64,000 nucleotides of DNA from Marisediminitalea lipolytica (GCF_001758465.1 NZ_MJIC01000016.1:124001-188000), one strand, 5' to 3'; numbered from the stretch's first letter, positions 26,731 to 36,754 are shown. A program made the numbers and translations. Notes: generated from the sequence alone by a model not told the origin.

Positions 26731-28724
26731 GCCTTCGCCTCCATTGAACCGGCTACCGCTGATGCAGCTGACTTAAACCGGGCGACTTTGGCCATCCGGT
26801 AGCGTTTATCACTCATTGAGCAAATCCCGCCCAACGCCATAATGACCGCACCAGCCCATATCCAGGTAACAAAAGGTTTAATATAAACCCGTACTGCCCA
26901 GGCTCCGTCATCCAACGGCTCACCCAGCGCAATAAACAGATCGCGAAATACCGTTGAATATATGCCGGCTTCCGTCATTGGCATTCGCTGAACCAGATAC
27001 AAACGCTTCTCCGGCTCCAGGTGTACCAGCTTCTCGCCCCCGGCGTATACATCAAATATACCAACATCGGCGGTATAATTTGGCCCGTTTCTTTGCTCAA
27101 TTCTACGAAATGCAAATTCATAGCCGGATAATGTCACCGATTCACCAGGCACCATCCGCACATCGCGCTCTACCTCATAGTTGCTCACTAAGGTAATACC
27201 GATGAGTGTGACGGCAAAACCCAGGTGACCAAGGATCATCCCCCAGTGGCTCGGCGTCAGCTTGGCCAGGCGATGGGTAATAGTCTCGGTAGCATCCATG
27301 GAGGCCAGTCGTTGCATCACTTCCAGTATTGTCGTAATCAGAATCCACGCACTCAACACCAGCCCCAACGCCGCCATATAGGTTGGCGCGTCATAGGTAA
27401 AATTAATCAGTACACCAGCACTGATACTTAAACCAAAAGCAATCAACAAAGTCTTTTGCACCTGAGAGACTGGCTGATGTTTCCAACGGGTTAATGGGCC
27501 TAACCCCAGAAACAGCACAAATGGCACAATCAAAAACGTGAACATTTGATTAAAAAACGGCGCACCAATCGAAATAGACCCAAGCCCCAACTCTTTATGC
27601 ACCAATGGCAGCAGTGTTCCCAGTAGAACAACCAGTGTAGCCGCACACAGGAACACGTTATTTCCCATCAGCAACACTTCACGGGAAAACAGTTGGTAGC
27701 GCCCGGGACTTTTAAGCTGTTGTGCCCGCAGGGCATAAAGTACCAGGCTTACACCGGTCAGAATCACCAGGATACCCAGAATAAATAATCCCCGGGCCGG
27801 ATCGCTGGCAAAAGAATGCACCGATACGATTACGCCAGAACGGACCAGGAAGGTACCAAGTAAACTTAACGAAAACGCGGCAATAGCCAGCAGCACTGTC
27901 CATGACTTAAAGGCTTTTCGTTTTTCCGTCACCGCCAGAGAATGCATTAGCGCGGTACCCACTAACCATGGCATAAACGAGGCATTTTCTACCGGATCCC
28001 AAAACCACCAGCCTCCCCAGCCAAGTTCGTAATAAGCCCACCAGCTTCCCAGTGCAATACCTACAGATAAGAAGCTCCATGCGGCAATAACCCAGGGACG
28101 GGACCAACGCGCCCAGGTCGAATCCAACTGTCCTGACAATAACGCAGAGACGGCAAAAGCAAAGGCGACGGAAAAACCTACATACCCCATGTACAGCATT
28201 GGCGGATGGATAATCATGCCAAAATCCTGCAATAAAGGGTTAAGATCCCGTCCATCAACCGGGAAATAGGGCAACATGCTGTCGAATGGGTTCGACGTTA
28301 ATAAGATAAACAGATAAAAGCCGATTGCGACCATGCCCAGTACGGACAGCACCCGGGCAATCATAATTTGGGGAATACCGCGACTAAACAGGGCTACGGC
28401 TACCGTCCATAACGATAACATAAGGACCCACAGCAAAAACGATCCTTCGTGGCCTCCCCACACCGCCGTCACTTTATAATAAACCGGCAAACGGCTGTTG
28501 GAGTGCTGAGCGACATAGGCGACAGAAAAATCGTCGGTAACAAAGGCATAAACCAAACAGACAAAAGCGAGCGCGGTAAAACCAAACATCGCGATGGCCA
28601 GAGGGCGGGCGGTACCAATCATGGCACCGTGGCCTTTAAATGCCCCCCACAGCGGATAGACCGCTAACAAAATTGACGTTACTAACGCCAGTGCAACAGC
28701 AATATTACCTATTTCCGGGATCAC
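26727..28724 (-). CDS. ccmF: Heme lyase subunit CcmF
   Basis: CcmF takes heme from holo-CcmE and joins it to apocytochrome c with CcmH and CcmI. The 665-residue integral membrane protein has the Trp-rich heme-handling [19 protein letters not shown] motif, the [11 protein letters not shown] segment with a conserved His, and many membrane segments, close to the E. coli length (647). It overlaps ccmE and ccmG by four bases each. Confidence 0.96.
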   Translation of the reverse strand: MIPEIGNIAVALALVTSILLAVYPLWGAFKGHGAMIGTARPLAIAMFGFTALAFVCLVYAFVTDDFSVAYVAQHSNSRLPVYYKVTAVWGGHEGSFLLWVLMLSLWTVAVALFSRGIPQIMIARVLSVLGMVAIGFYLFILLTSNPFDSMLPYFPVDGRDLNPLLQDFGMIIHPPMLYMGYVGFSVAFAFAVSALLSGQLDSTWARWSRPWVIAAWSFLSVGIALGSWWAYYELGWGGWWFWDPVENASFMPWLVGTALMHSLAVTEKRKAFKSWTVLLAIAAFSLSLLGTFLVRSGVIVSVHSFASDPARGLFILGILVILTGVSLVLYALRAQQLKSPGRYQLFSREVLLMGNNVFLCAATLVVLLGTLLPLVHKELGLGSISIGAPFFNQMFTFLIVPFVLFLGLGPLTRWKHQPVSQVQKTLLIAFGLSISAGVLINFTYDAPTYMAALGLVLSAWILITTILEVMQRLASMDATETITHRLAKLTPSHWGMILGHLGFAVTLIGITLVSNYEVERDVRMVPGESVTLSGYEFAFRRIEQRNGPNYTADVGIFDVYAGGEKLVHLEPEKRLYLVQRMPMTEAGIYSTVFRDLFIALGEPLDDGAWAVRVYIKPFVTWIWAGAVIMALGGICSMSDKRYRMAKVARFKSAASAVAGSMEAKA

Positions 28725-29191
28725 GACTCGGTATTTCCTTGATTCGGATTAACGTGCTTTATACCTTTCATTTTTTCAGCCAGTTCAGGCGGCATATATT
28801 CTTCGTCGTGCTTTGCCAGCACTTCTTCGGCTTCAATTATGCCGTTTTCCTGCAGCACACCCGTTGCCACAATACCCTGCCCTTCACGAAATAAATCCGG
28901 CAAAATTCCCGCATATCGAACCGTCACCTGTGGTCCGGTATCAATCAGATTAAAACTCACCGCCAGAGATTCGTTATCACGGTTTACCGTACCGGGCACA
29001 ACCATGCCTCCAATACGTAAACGCTGGCCAACCGTGGGTTTTACGCCGTCTTTCCCTTCAACAATCTCAGAAGGGGTATAAAATAAATCGATGTTGTCAG
29101 TCAGGGCGAACAGCATAAGCGTGATTGCGCCAACAATTAATAAACCAATACCGCCAACGGCTGCGAGTCGTTTTTGTCGTCTTGGATTCAT
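28721..29191 (-). CDS. ccmE: Heme chaperone CcmE
   Basis: CcmE binds heme covalently in the periplasm and delivers it to CcmF. The 156-residue protein has an N-terminal membrane anchor ([18 protein letters not shown]), a beta-barrel domain ([14 protein letters not shown]), and the heme-binding motif [11 protein letters not shown] with His128 and Tyr132. The gene begins 5 bases after ccmD and overlaps ccmF by four bases. Confidence 0.96.
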   Translation of the reverse strand: MNPRRQKRLAAVGGIGLLIVGAITLMLFALTDNIDLFYTPSEIVEGKDGVKPTVGQRLRIGGMVVPGTVNRDNESLAVSFNLIDTGPQVTVRYAGILPDLFREGQGIVATGVLQENGIIEAEEVLAKHDEEYMPPELAEKMKGIKHVNPNQGNTES

Positions 29192-29196
29192 AAGTT

Positions 29197-29427
29197 TTAA
29201 CTACCTGCCTGTTCGGATTCTGAATTAATCGGTTTAGCTTTACGAGCAGCGTCGATACGAGCCTGTCTGGCTTGTTCACTCTGCGCCGTTTTCAGTAATT
29301 TTTTATGTGTTGCCGCACTGTCCAGCACAATCCATAAGAGCGCTAACAGCGAAACACCAAACGATAGCCACACATAAAGGGCGTAGCCGCCCATGGCAAA
29401 AAAATCTGCCAGGTTGTCAAACTGCAT
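29197..29427 (-). CDS. ccmD: Small heme-export accessory protein CcmD
   Basis: CcmD is a small membrane protein that helps release holo-CcmE from the CcmABC complex. The 76-residue protein has one membrane segment ([20 protein letters not shown]) after the short FFAMGGY stretch characteristic of the family, and a basic cytoplasmic tail. Its start overlaps the end of ccmC by 11 bases. Size, topology and position identify it. Confidence 0.9.
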   Translation of the reverse strand: MQFDNLADFFAMGGYALYVWLSFGVSLLALLWIVLDSAATHKKLLKTAQSEQARQARIDAARKAKPINSESEQAGS

Positions 29428-30175
29428 GGTTATCTCCCAGCGCTTGCGCCGCTAAAGCCTTAACCCAGGGACGATGATATTCTCGCCGGATAATTTCATT
29501 TTTCATGCGCATTACGGTCACTGCTGCTATAAATAAGGCCAACCCCAGTAAAGCGATCAATAACGGCCATAACATTTCAGGGGCAATTGAGGGTTTATCA
29601 AATTTACTGATAGTGGCGCCCTGATGCAGGGTATTCCACCACTCAACCGAATAGTGAATAATCGGCACATTGACCACGCCTACCAGAGCCATAACACCCG
29701 CGGCTTTACCGGCTTGCTGTTTGTCTTCAAAGGCGCCATACAGCGCGATTACGCCCAGATATAAAAACAGTAAAATCAGTTCTGATGTGAGTCGTGCGTC
29801 CCATACCCACCAGGCTCCCCACATAGGTTTGCCCCAGGCTGCACCGGTAAATAAAGCGATAAAGGTGACCACTGCGCCAATGGGTGCCATGGCAATCATC
29901 GCCATAAATGCTGTGCGCCATTGCCATACAATCCCCACTAATGCGGCTACTGCCATAGCGGTGTAGGTACTCATGGATAAAATAGCGCTGGGGACGTGGA
30001 TATAAATAATGCGAAAAGAATCACCCTGCTGATAATCTTGCGGGGCAAACGCCAACCCCCAAATACTACCAATCACCAGACAAAGAATGCCCGGCCATAA
30101 AAAGTAGGGTTGCAGGGTTACGCACAGTTGATAGGCGCGTTCTGGTTTTGCGTACGGATGTAACCACTTCCACAT
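29417..30175 (-). CDS. ccmC: Heme transporter subunit CcmC
   Basis: CcmC attaches heme to CcmE. The 252-residue protein has six membrane segments and the heme-handling Trp-rich motif WGAWWVWDARLTSELILLFL between conserved histidines (IIYIHVPSAILSM and IHYSVEWWNTLHQG). It overlaps ccmB by one base and ccmD by 11. Confidence 0.95.
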   Translation of the reverse strand: MWKWLHPYAKPERAYQLCVTLQPYFLWPGILCLVIGSIWGLAFAPQDYQQGDSFRIIYIHVPSAILSMSTYTAMAVAALVGIVWQWRTAFMAMIAMAPIGAVVTFIALFTGAAWGKPMWGAWWVWDARLTSELILLFLYLGVIALYGAFEDKQQAGKAAGVMALVGVVNVPIIHYSVEWWNTLHQGATISKFDKPSIAPEMLWPLLIALLGLALFIAAVTVMRMKNEIIRREYHRPWVKALAAQALGDNHAV

Positions 30176-30843
30176 CAGTTTTGACTCACTTTTAGTGCAT
30201 AAGCTATAGCAAAGGGGGCAGCCGCCATGGCTAATAACAGCATGGCGCCAATAATAGCAAGTTGTGCCCGATAAGGTAATTGCAGCGCGGCAGAATCCAC
30301 CGCAGAGGTGGCAAAAATCAGCAACGGAATAAACACCGGAATCAGTAGCAGAGCCAGTAACACGCCGCCCCGTTGCAAACCAACAGTTAAACCAACCGCT
30401 ATCGCTCCTACTAAAGACAGCAGCGGCGTACCCAGCACCAGGGTCAGCATCAGCGCAACATACATATCGACAGTAAGGTTAAGAAATAGTGCCAGCAAGG
30501 GAGAAAATAATGCCAGGGGCAGAAAACTCACCAACCAGTGTACCAGTACTTTTACTCCGGCAATCGCCGACACTGGCAATCCGCTAAGCATATATTGCTC
30601 AAGCGACCCATCCCAAAAATCGTCACGGAATATGCGTTCCATGGCCAGTAAAGAAGATAAAATCGCGGCAATCCAGATAACACCGGGACCAATTTTTTGC
30701 AGTGTCATTGGCCCGGGACCAATACCTAACGGAAATAACGTGATCACCATAAGCAAAAACATCAGCGGCTGAGCTAGTTCCGAGCGTTGCCGAAATGCCA
30801 GAGCGATATCCCGTTTGAAGATCCCCTGATACAACCCGTTCAT
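30175..30843 (-). CDS. ccmB: Heme exporter permease CcmB
   Basis: CcmB forms the membrane part of the CcmAB ABC complex, which uses ATP to release heme-loaded CcmE. The 222-residue protein has six hydrophobic segments and the family start FKRDIALAFRQRSELAQPLMF. It overlaps ccmA by four bases and ccmC by one. Confidence 0.94.
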   Translation of the reverse strand: MNGLYQGIFKRDIALAFRQRSELAQPLMFLLMVITLFPLGIGPGPMTLQKIGPGVIWIAAILSSLLAMERIFRDDFWDGSLEQYMLSGLPVSAIAGVKVLVHWLVSFLPLALFSPLLALFLNLTVDMYVALMLTLVLGTPLLSLVGAIAVGLTVGLQRGGVLLALLLIPVFIPLLIFATSAVDSAALQLPYRAQLAIIGAMLLLAMAAAPFAIAYALKVSQN

Positions 30844-31469
30844 AGCCGATACTCCAGGACTAATTCTTCCATTGGACCCGCCAGGTCACTCAATGGTTGG
30901 TGGGAAGTCGTAATAATGGCGCCGTTTTGGGCTACGTGCTGGCGCATGTGCTTTTCGAGCAAGGCAATACCATCGGTATCAAGTGCAGTAAAAGGTTCAT
31001 CAAGTATCCAGTACGTCGCTTTTTTTAGCCATAACCGGGATAACGCCACCCGACGTTGTTGCCCTGCCGATAACATTCTCACCGGCACTTCTTCGAGTCC
31101 CACCAGGCCAAGTAATGCCAATACGCGATAAGTATCAGCCGGAACAAACTCGGCACCATGCTGAGCGCACCAGAAGCGCAGATTTTCCATCGCGGTTAAC
31201 GCACCGTTAAGGCCAGCCTTGTGACCGACGTAAATCAGTTGCTGATTGAATGTGTCCCGCTGCCTCTCCAGCGGCTGGCCGTCAAGCGACAACTCCCCGG
31301 CATCTGGCGCAGAAAGTCCGGTCAGTATTCTTAATAAACTGGTTTTGCCTGCACCATTGGGACCACGTAAATAAATGAGCCTGCCAGGCAATAACGCAAA
31401 GGACAGATCGGTAAACAAGACTCTGTCGCGTTTTATACAGGTTAAGTTGTCTGCAGCAAGTCCTGCCAA
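30840..31469 (-). CDS. ccmA: Heme exporter ATPase CcmA
   Basis: CcmA is the ATPase of the CcmAB complex and the first gene of the ccmABCDEFGHI-mlaA operon. The 209-residue protein has Walker A GPNGAGKTS (residues 36-44), the signature LSAGQQRRVALSRL and Walker B YWILDEPFTALD. The start codon is TTG, since an in-frame stop lies just upstream and no ATG occurs near the family start; the ribosome site is weak. The promoter should be in the 162-base gap shared with the divergent FliK-like gene. Confidence 0.93.
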   Translation of the reverse strand: MAGLAADNLTCIKRDRVLFTDLSFALLPGRLIYLRGPNGAGKTSLLRILTGLSAPDAGELSLDGQPLERQRDTFNQQLIYVGHKAGLNGALTAMENLRFWCAQHGAEFVPADTYRVLALLGLVGLEEVPVRMLSAGQQRRVALSRLWLKKATYWILDEPFTALDTDGIALLEKHMRQHVAQNGAIITTSHQPLSDLAGPMEELVLEYRL

Positions 31470-31631
31470 GATTTATCCCGTTCTGTTACAAAAAAATCCG
31501 CCGCATTCTATCACAAACCGTAAAGTTCGCATCTTACCCAATAGACCGAACAGCAAATTTCTGATCTATTTCAATCTTTGGCATCATTGACATTATACTT
31601 AAATGATCAAAGCAACGGTCGATAACACCTT

Positions 31632-33950
31632 ATGCACTCTTCAAATCTGCCACCACAAATACCGATTGAGGTAAACCGTAGCACTCAGAATCAGGTTCCT
31701 TCCCCGGATTCAATTCCGGCGCTTTCGCGTGTGGCACAGATTTTACAACCATTACAAACTCCGGTACCGGCAAGTGCATTGCAATCATCGCAGGCATTAA
31801 CAACCTCGCTGTTCAGACTCAATAACCAGCAAGGCCTGCAAATATCACCGGCAATACGCTTAGCAGGCAAAGAAAGTTTATTATTAGCTAACCTGCCGGC
31901 AACCACGCAGCTTAGAGTCAGTCAGCCTCAACCAGTTACCCTGCAATCATTATTACCAGACCTGGCAACAAAAAGTGAACACTTATCTCTGCTCCGCCTG
32001 CTGCCGGAAACATTAAAAACCCAGCTGTCTGAGGTCGCGTTCCAATCCTTGATGAATGTCCTGTCCCGTTCAGTTTCAAGCCGAATTGAATTACCTGCCA
32101 GCATTATTCGGCAAGACGAATCAGTCCTTCGTGTCAGTGTTGGTTCGCCTAAAACGCAGATTGCTGATATCCCGGTGGACAATAAAACGGCACAATCCGC
32201 TGCCTCCCGAACAACAGTCACAAACATTAGTCCCTCTGTGGATTTGCCCGCTAAGGTAACCCTGACTCTGGTGCCTAAATCCTCACACTGGGAAGTACAT
32301 ATTACGCCGCAGGTAATGTCACCAACGCACGCTCAGGCTGCCAAAGTGGCATCAGCCGCGCCTCCGGTCAATAATCCTATTATGACTGTCCGCCTGCCCA
32401 CAGAGTCAGTGCCAGTCACTAAACTGACTCAGGCTGTGATGCAGCAACAGGCCGTGACGACAGATGTTCAACCTTTGCTCAGGTGGGCCAAACAGACTTT
32501 ACCAGCAGAAACGTTCAGGCCTATGCAACAGTTAACGCCAACCATGCCAGTACAAGTTGCCGTCAAAGGCAATGAGCTGACTATTGCAGGTCATACTGCC
32601 CAGTTATCCGGGGTAGCACTGACATCAGATAAAGCACTCATCCGCCAGTTACCCAACGTCAGTACCACCAGTGCAAATCAGCTTAATCTGCAAATCAATC
32701 AGGGTAACCGGATCCCGCAGGTTGAAATAAAAACCATGCAGGTATCACCCGGCGCGAAATCAGATATACCTATTCAGTCTCACAGTTTATCAGGGAATAC
32801 CGCGTTGTCTGGCGCGGCCCCCGCGAGTTCAGGCAGACAGTCTCCACAATCAGCCTCTCAGACAGTGACCAACGAACCGGAAAACATCGCCAAACATAAG
32901 TTGCAGCAACTTCCTCCCGAGGTTAAAGCTTCACTGGAGCAGTTTGTCCGTTCCGCTAGTCGGCTCAATATGGTTAACACCGAGCCGCAGTTACCTAACC
33001 TTGCTGCTTTATCTACCACTATTTTAAAGCTGGTATCGGCCAATCCTTCAATGAACAAGCCATTAAGCGCTTTAGTTGAGCAGTTGCAACTAGGGATGAC
33101 CGGAATGCAGGATTCCACTACGCAAACTACTGTAAAAGAAAAGTTGAGTAACGATGGTGAAGCGCCGGTGACAAAATCGGCCGTTGCACAGGAATCACTA
33201 CCCCAGAACGCTGCCATAAAGCAATTAATGACGTCTTCAGCCTGGCTGCAAACGGCTCAGACATTAAGCAACCCGCCATCGGGGCAAAACTTCCTGAATG
33301 GATTGATTCAGTTATTACAGGTTTCCTTGCTCGGTCGGCATTTCAAAAGCCAGGATGATATAGAGCAAGTGCTCAGTAAATTAAAAGCAGGCAATCAGCC
33401 CGGAGGGGCTTCCGGCAATGTTGCCGGTGGCATTCTAAGCGCCATATCAGGGCGACAAGTACGGGAATTTGCCCAGCTTGACGCCCAGCAAAACCTGCTT
33501 AAACAGCTCAAGGGGCTCCTGGCCGGACATCAGAGCGCCAAACTCAGGAACTTAGAACAAGCTTTGCAGGGTCAGGATAGTTTTTACTATGCTTTACCAG
33601 GACTATTACCCGAACAGCGCCCTGCCGAAATACTGATTCGCCGCGAACGAGAACAACCAAAAGAGCAGGAAACTGAAAGTTCACATACTCAGTGGCACCT
33701 CACCATGAAACTGGACATTGGTGAACAAGGTGAACTCTTGACTAAAGCGAGAATTTCACAGGAACAGTTGTATCTGGATATTTACTCTTCAAACCAATCA
33801 TTGCTTGAAAAGGTTGGCCTGACCCTGCCCTATTTACTAAAACGCTTTAAACAACTCGGTCTGCATGTTGAAGAACATAAACTTCAATTGGGCAAAATTC
33901 CTGATACGCTGGCAAGTCGCCCTTACCAAATTCTGGAAACACAGGCATGA
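31632..33950 (+). CDS. FliK-like flagellar hook-length control family protein
   Basis: This 772-residue protein looks like a long FliK-type molecular ruler: a Ser/Gln/Thr/Pro-rich, low-complexity N-terminal two-thirds with no membrane segment, then a compact C-terminal domain (from about residue 690: WHLTMKLDIGEQGELLTKAR, LYLDIYSSNQSLLEKVGLTL) of the FliK C-terminal type that contacts FlhB. The next gene, overlapping by four bases, is an FlhB C-domain homologue, which supports the assignment. It is not inside a flagellar operon here, and hook-length control is inferred, not shown. In Pseudomonas the flagellar/chemotaxis cluster also lies beside ccm. Confidence 0.78.
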   Translation: MHSSNLPPQIPIEVNRSTQNQVPSPDSIPALSRVAQILQPLQTPVPASALQSSQALTTSLFRLNNQQGLQISPAIRLAGKESLLLANLPATTQLRVSQPQPVTLQSLLPDLATKSEHLSLLRLLPETLKTQLSEVAFQSLMNVLSRSVSSRIELPASIIRQDESVLRVSVGSPKTQIADIPVDNKTAQSAASRTTVTNISPSVDLPAKVTLTLVPKSSHWEVHITPQVMSPTHAQAAKVASAAPPVNNPIMTVRLPTESVPVTKLTQAVMQQQAVTTDVQPLLRWAKQTLPAETFRPMQQLTPTMPVQVAVKGNELTIAGHTAQLSGVALTSDKALIRQLPNVSTTSANQLNLQINQGNRIPQVEIKTMQVSPGAKSDIPIQSHSLSGNTALSGAAPASSGRQSPQSASQTVTNEPENIAKHKLQQLPPEVKASLEQFVRSASRLNMVNTEPQLPNLAALSTTILKLVSANPSMNKPLSALVEQLQLGMTGMQDSTTQTTVKEKLSNDGEAPVTKSAVAQESLPQNAAIKQLMTSSAWLQTAQTLSNPPSGQNFLNGLIQLLQVSLLGRHFKSQDDIEQVLSKLKAGNQPGGASGNVAGGILSAISGRQVREFAQLDAQQNLLKQLKGLLAGHQSAKLRNLEQALQGQDSFYYALPGLLPEQRPAEILIRREREQPKEQETESSHTQWHLTMKLDIGEQGELLTKARISQEQLYLDIYSSNQSLLEKVGLTLPYLLKRFKQLGLHVEEHKLQLGKIPDTLASRPYQILETQA

Positions 33951-34258
33951 AAAGTAAAAGTAAACGTGCAGTAGGTTTAAAATACAATGAAGCTGAGTCT
34001 TCCAAAGCTCCTGTCATTGTAGCAAAAGGCTATGATGATCTTGCCGAAGCGATAATTGCCAGCGCCCGGGAACATGGCGTTTTAATTCACGAAGATCCTT
34101 ATTTAAGTGAGTTCCTTGCCACCCTGGATTTGGGCCAGTCAATCCCTGAATCACTGTATTTCGTTATTGCTGAATTGCTTGCTTATTCTTATGTACTGCA
34201 AGGTAAAGTGCCGGATAACTGGAAACAGGCGTTTCCCGGCATTGAAGAACATATCTAA
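33947..34258 (+). CDS. FlhB C-terminal-domain-like protein (FhlB type)
   Basis: This 103-residue protein corresponds to the cytoplasmic C-terminal part of FlhB/YscU export-switch proteins: AVGLKYNEAE, APVIVAKGYDDLAEAIIASAREHGV, and the tail YFVIAELLAYSYVLQGK. It begins just after the position of the NPTH autocleavage site in FlhB, so it mimics the cleaved FlhB fragment, and it has no membrane part. Such stand-alone proteins can partly replace the FlhB C-domain in other bacteria. It overlaps the FliK-like gene by four bases and the convergent pilin gene by four. Confidence 0.85.
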   Translation: MKSKSKRAVGLKYNEAESSKAPVIVAKGYDDLAEAIIASAREHGVLIHEDPYLSEFLATLDLGQSIPESLYFVIAELLAYSYVLQGKVPDNWKQAFPGIEEHI

Positions 34259-34773
34259 AGCGTTACATCGACCGTAACCTGACCAGTGTTTGAATCATAA
34301 AAAATAGAATAGGCGGGCTGGTCTACCAAATAAAAGGTACAGGTGTTGGCAGAATAGGTTGCCTGATAATCTGCCGATGTATTCTCAGCTACTGTTGGCG
34401 AACCATCCAGTAACAGAGCTCCCCACACCGATGTGCAGTCCCAGGCATTATCCAGCAAGGGGTTGGCTTCATAGGGCGGATAACTTTGAACTGGCCAGCC
34501 ATTCGCGTTCATGTCCATCTCATTCAGGCCATTTCCATATAAATCCAGATTATCTACCGGACCGTTATTGCCACCTACCGCCCATTTAAGGTGAGCCAAT
34601 TTTACGGCTGCCTCAAACGCGGTCGCAGTTCCCTGAACCGATGCCGCCAGGGCATCATCCTGAATATTGACAAATCGAGGTAACGCAGTCACCGATAACA
34701 CGCCCAACAATATTATCACGGTTATTAATTCGATTAGCGTAAAACCAGACTGCGATAAGGTATGGCGTTCCAT
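34255..34773 (-). CDS. Type IV pilin-like (pseudopilin) protein
   Basis: This 172-residue protein has a class III signal: short leader MERHTLSQSG cut by prepilin peptidase before FTLIELITVIILLGVLSV, with Glu at mature position 5. The rest resembles MSHA/PilE-type pilins (LPRFVNIQDDALAASVQGTATAFEAAVKLAH), with two late cysteines (NAWDCTSVW, ANTCTFYL) likely forming a disulfide loop. No pilus or type II secretion gene is adjacent, so the machine it serves is unknown; the gspAB pair at 50-52 kb is the only related gene set in the window. It converges on and slightly overlaps the FlhB-like gene. Confidence 0.85.
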   Translation of the reverse strand: MERHTLSQSGFTLIELITVIILLGVLSVTALPRFVNIQDDALAASVQGTATAFEAAVKLAHLKWAVGGNNGPVDNLDLYGNGLNEMDMNANGWPVQSYPPYEANPLLDNAWDCTSVWGALLLDGSPTVAENTSADYQATYSANTCTFYLVDQPAYSIFYDSNTGQVTVDVTL

Positions 34774-34860
34774 GTTATTGATAAACGGCTAACTTCTTAG
34801 TTGGCCAATGTTTACATTAATCACAAATATCTTTCAATAAATATTCATATATGCATATAT

Positions 34861-34887
34861 AAAAAAGCCCATCCAAGCGGATGGGCT
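34861..34887 (-). terminator. Terminator of recA
   Basis: On the minus strand arms AGCCCATCC and GGATGGGCT with loop GCTT run into a U-tract, 63 bases beyond the recA stop. It is a strong intrinsic terminator. Confidence 0.88.
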
Positions 34888-34949
34888 AAACTATAAGTTG
34901 GGCTTATAGGGGGGTGTTTCAACGTGTGTTGAAATTGATACTACCGTGA

Positions 34950-35981
34950 CTACAGGGCGTCTTCCGGCTCTACGTCATCAGCTTTAATATTTTTGCTCAG
35001 CAACAGTTCGGCGCGAATTTTCTTTTCAATATCATCCGCGATATCGGTATGCTCTTTCAGGAATTTCACCACGTTGGCTTTACCCTGACCAATTCGATCG
35101 CCATTGTAGCTGTACCAGGCACCGGCTTTATCTACCAGTTTTTGTTTTACGCCTAAATCAATTAGCTCAGCTTCTTTACAGATACCTTCACCGTACATAA
35201 TTTGGAACTCGGCCTGTTTAAACGGCGGGGCAACTTTGTTTTTAACCACTTTCACCCGGGTTTCGTTACCTACTACTTCGTCGCCCTCTTTCACCGAACC
35301 AATCCGGCGGATATCCAGTCGAACCGAGGCATAAAACTTAAGCGCGTTACCACCAGTAGTGGTTTCCGGGTTACCAAACATCACACCAATCTTCATACGA
35401 ATCTGGTTGATAAAGATACACAGCGTATTAGAACGCTTAATGTTACCGGTAAGCTTACGCAGAGCCTGTGACATCAGACGTGCCTGAAGACCTACGTGAG
35501 AATCCCCCATATCGCCTTCAATCTCAGCTTTTGGTGTTAATGCCGCTACCGAGTCAACAATGACTACGTCTACCGCGCCAGAACGAACCAGCATATCGCA
35601 GATTTCCAGTGCTTGTTCACCAGTATCTGGCTGTGACACCAGCAGGTCATCAATGTTTACGCCCAGTTTTTCTGCGTAAACCGGATCCAACGCGTGCTCA
35701 GCATCAACAAACGCACAGGTTTTACCTTTCTTCTGTGCTTCAGCAATAACCTGCAGGGTAAGAGTTGTTTTACCTGACGATTCCGGACCGTAGATTTCTA
35801 CTACACGACCACATGGCAGGCCGCCAATACCTAACGCAATATCAATACTGAGTGATCCGGTTGAAATAGACTCAATGTCCATTGCCTGGTTATCACCCAA
35901 ACGCATAATAGCGCCTTTACCAAATTGCTTTTCAATTTGACCGACCGCTGCCGATAGTGCTTTAGATTTATTGTCGTCCAC
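34950..35981 (-). CDS. recA: Recombinase RecA
   Basis: RecA coats single-stranded DNA, drives strand exchange, and triggers LexA self-cleavage. P-loop GPESSGKT (residues 65-72), the GMQ-like and L2 regions ([18 protein letters not shown]) and an acidic C-terminus are present. I place the start at a GTG giving 343 residues (reading [18 protein letters not shown] after the start), since a GAGGG ribosome site lies 7 bases upstream and the family starts there; an in-frame ATG at 36014 would add 11 unrelated residues. The promoter region has a perfect-arm SOS box (36085-36100). Downstream of pncC, as in many gammaproteobacteria; no recX follows. Confidence 0.96.
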   Translation of the reverse strand: MDDNKSKALSAAVGQIEKQFGKGAIMRLGDNQAMDIESISTGSLSIDIALGIGGLPCGRVVEIYGPESSGKTTLTLQVIAEAQKKGKTCAFVDAEHALDPVYAEKLGVNIDDLLVSQPDTGEQALEICDMLVRSGAVDVVIVDSVAALTPKAEIEGDMGDSHVGLQARLMSQALRKLTGNIKRSNTLCIFINQIRMKIGVMFGNPETTTGGNALKFYASVRLDIRRIGSVKEGDEVVGNETRVKVVKNKVAPPFKQAEFQIMYGEGICKEAELIDLGVKQKLVDKAGAWYSYNGDRIGQGKANVVKFLKEHTDIADDIEKKIRAELLLSKNIKADDVEPEDAL

Positions 35982-36076
35982 CACAAAACCCTCATTATTC
36001 TTTACTGTTTGCATTGCCTGTTTGGTTACTTTTATTAAAGCAATCGAAAAGCCAGGCAGCGCTCAAATCTGACTGC

Positions 36077-36105
36077 ATAATATACTGTACGATTATACAG
36101 TGCAA
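36077..36105 (-). promoter_or_regulatory. Candidate recA promoter
   Basis: On the minus strand TTGCAC (36100-36105) and TATTAT (36077-36082, 5 of 6) are 17 bases apart, with the SOS box filling the spacer. This is the usual design of a LexA-repressed recA promoter. Confidence 0.6.
36085..36100 (-). promoter_or_regulatory. LexA (SOS) box of recA
   Basis: The 16-base site CTGT-N8-ACAG matches the gammaproteobacterial LexA consensus arms exactly and is A/T-rich in the middle. It overlaps the recA promoter spacer, so LexA repression and DNA-damage induction are expected. Confidence 0.85.
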
Positions 36106-36140
36106 TATGCATTTTACCTTTTCTTTATTTCACCATGATA

Positions 36141-36671
36141 TCAATTGGCGTCAACTAGTCTGTGGTGCAGTGTTGCAATAGCAAAGGCGATAGCCTGGGT
36201 TCGCACCGCCTCCCGATCACCATCAAACTGTTGCACAACCGAATCGGTCTTACCGTCAATATGAATGCCAAACCAGACGGTTCCTACAGGTTTTTCTGTG
36301 CTGCCTCCACCGGGGCCGGCTATACCGCTGACGGCTAGCGCGCATTCCGCCTGCGCCTCGCGTGCTGTTCCTTCGGCCATCTCCAGCACAACCTGTGACG
36401 ATACCGCACCGAATTGTTCCAGCGTCGCTTGCTCAACTCCCACCAGAGCGTGTTTGGCGGTATTGGAATAGGTCACAAAACTTTGCCTGAACCAGTCTGA
36501 ACTGCCCGCCACCGATGTCAGCGCATAAGCAATACCACCACCGGTACAGGATTCAGCGCAAGAAACTGTCCAGCCCCTTTGTCGCAGAACGTCACCAATG
36601 GCAAAAATCTGTGCGGCTAATACATTTATATCCAGTTGCTGTCGCGAAAGAGTTGAAAATGACTGGCTCAT
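36141..36671 (-). CDS. pncC: Nicotinamide-nucleotide amidase (CinA C-domain)
   Basis: PncC converts nicotinamide mononucleotide to nicotinate mononucleotide, recycling NAD breakdown products. The 176-residue protein is a stand-alone CinA C-terminal domain with SCAESCTGGGIAYALT, GSSDWFRQSFVTYSNTAKH and VSGIAGPGGGSTEKPVGTVW. It lies 127 bases upstream of the recA start on the same strand, the order found in E. coli and relatives, and is divergent from mutS. Confidence 0.94.
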   Translation of the reverse strand: MSQSFSTLSRQQLDINVLAAQIFAIGDVLRQRGWTVSCAESCTGGGIAYALTSVAGSSDWFRQSFVTYSNTAKHALVGVEQATLEQFGAVSSQVVLEMAEGTAREAQAECALAVSGIAGPGGGSTEKPVGTVWFGIHIDGKTDSVVQQFDGDREAVRTQAIAFAIATLHHRLVDAN

Positions 36672-36754
36672 AGGAATAATACACTCATTACATCATGGCA
36701 GTATTATGCCGTGGTCAAACCAACAATCGCAAGTAACAGCAAGCTGAGGCATTC

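Noticed and set aside
31560-31631. Sigma54 or sigma28 promoter for the FliK-like gene
   Set aside because: TTGGCATCATTGACATT and nearby TAAA segments do not keep the required spacing or core bases of either consensus.
32858-33217. Minus-strand 119-residue ORF inside the FliK-like gene
   Set aside because: Serine/cysteine-rich shadow of a low-complexity coding region on the other strand, with no ribosome site.
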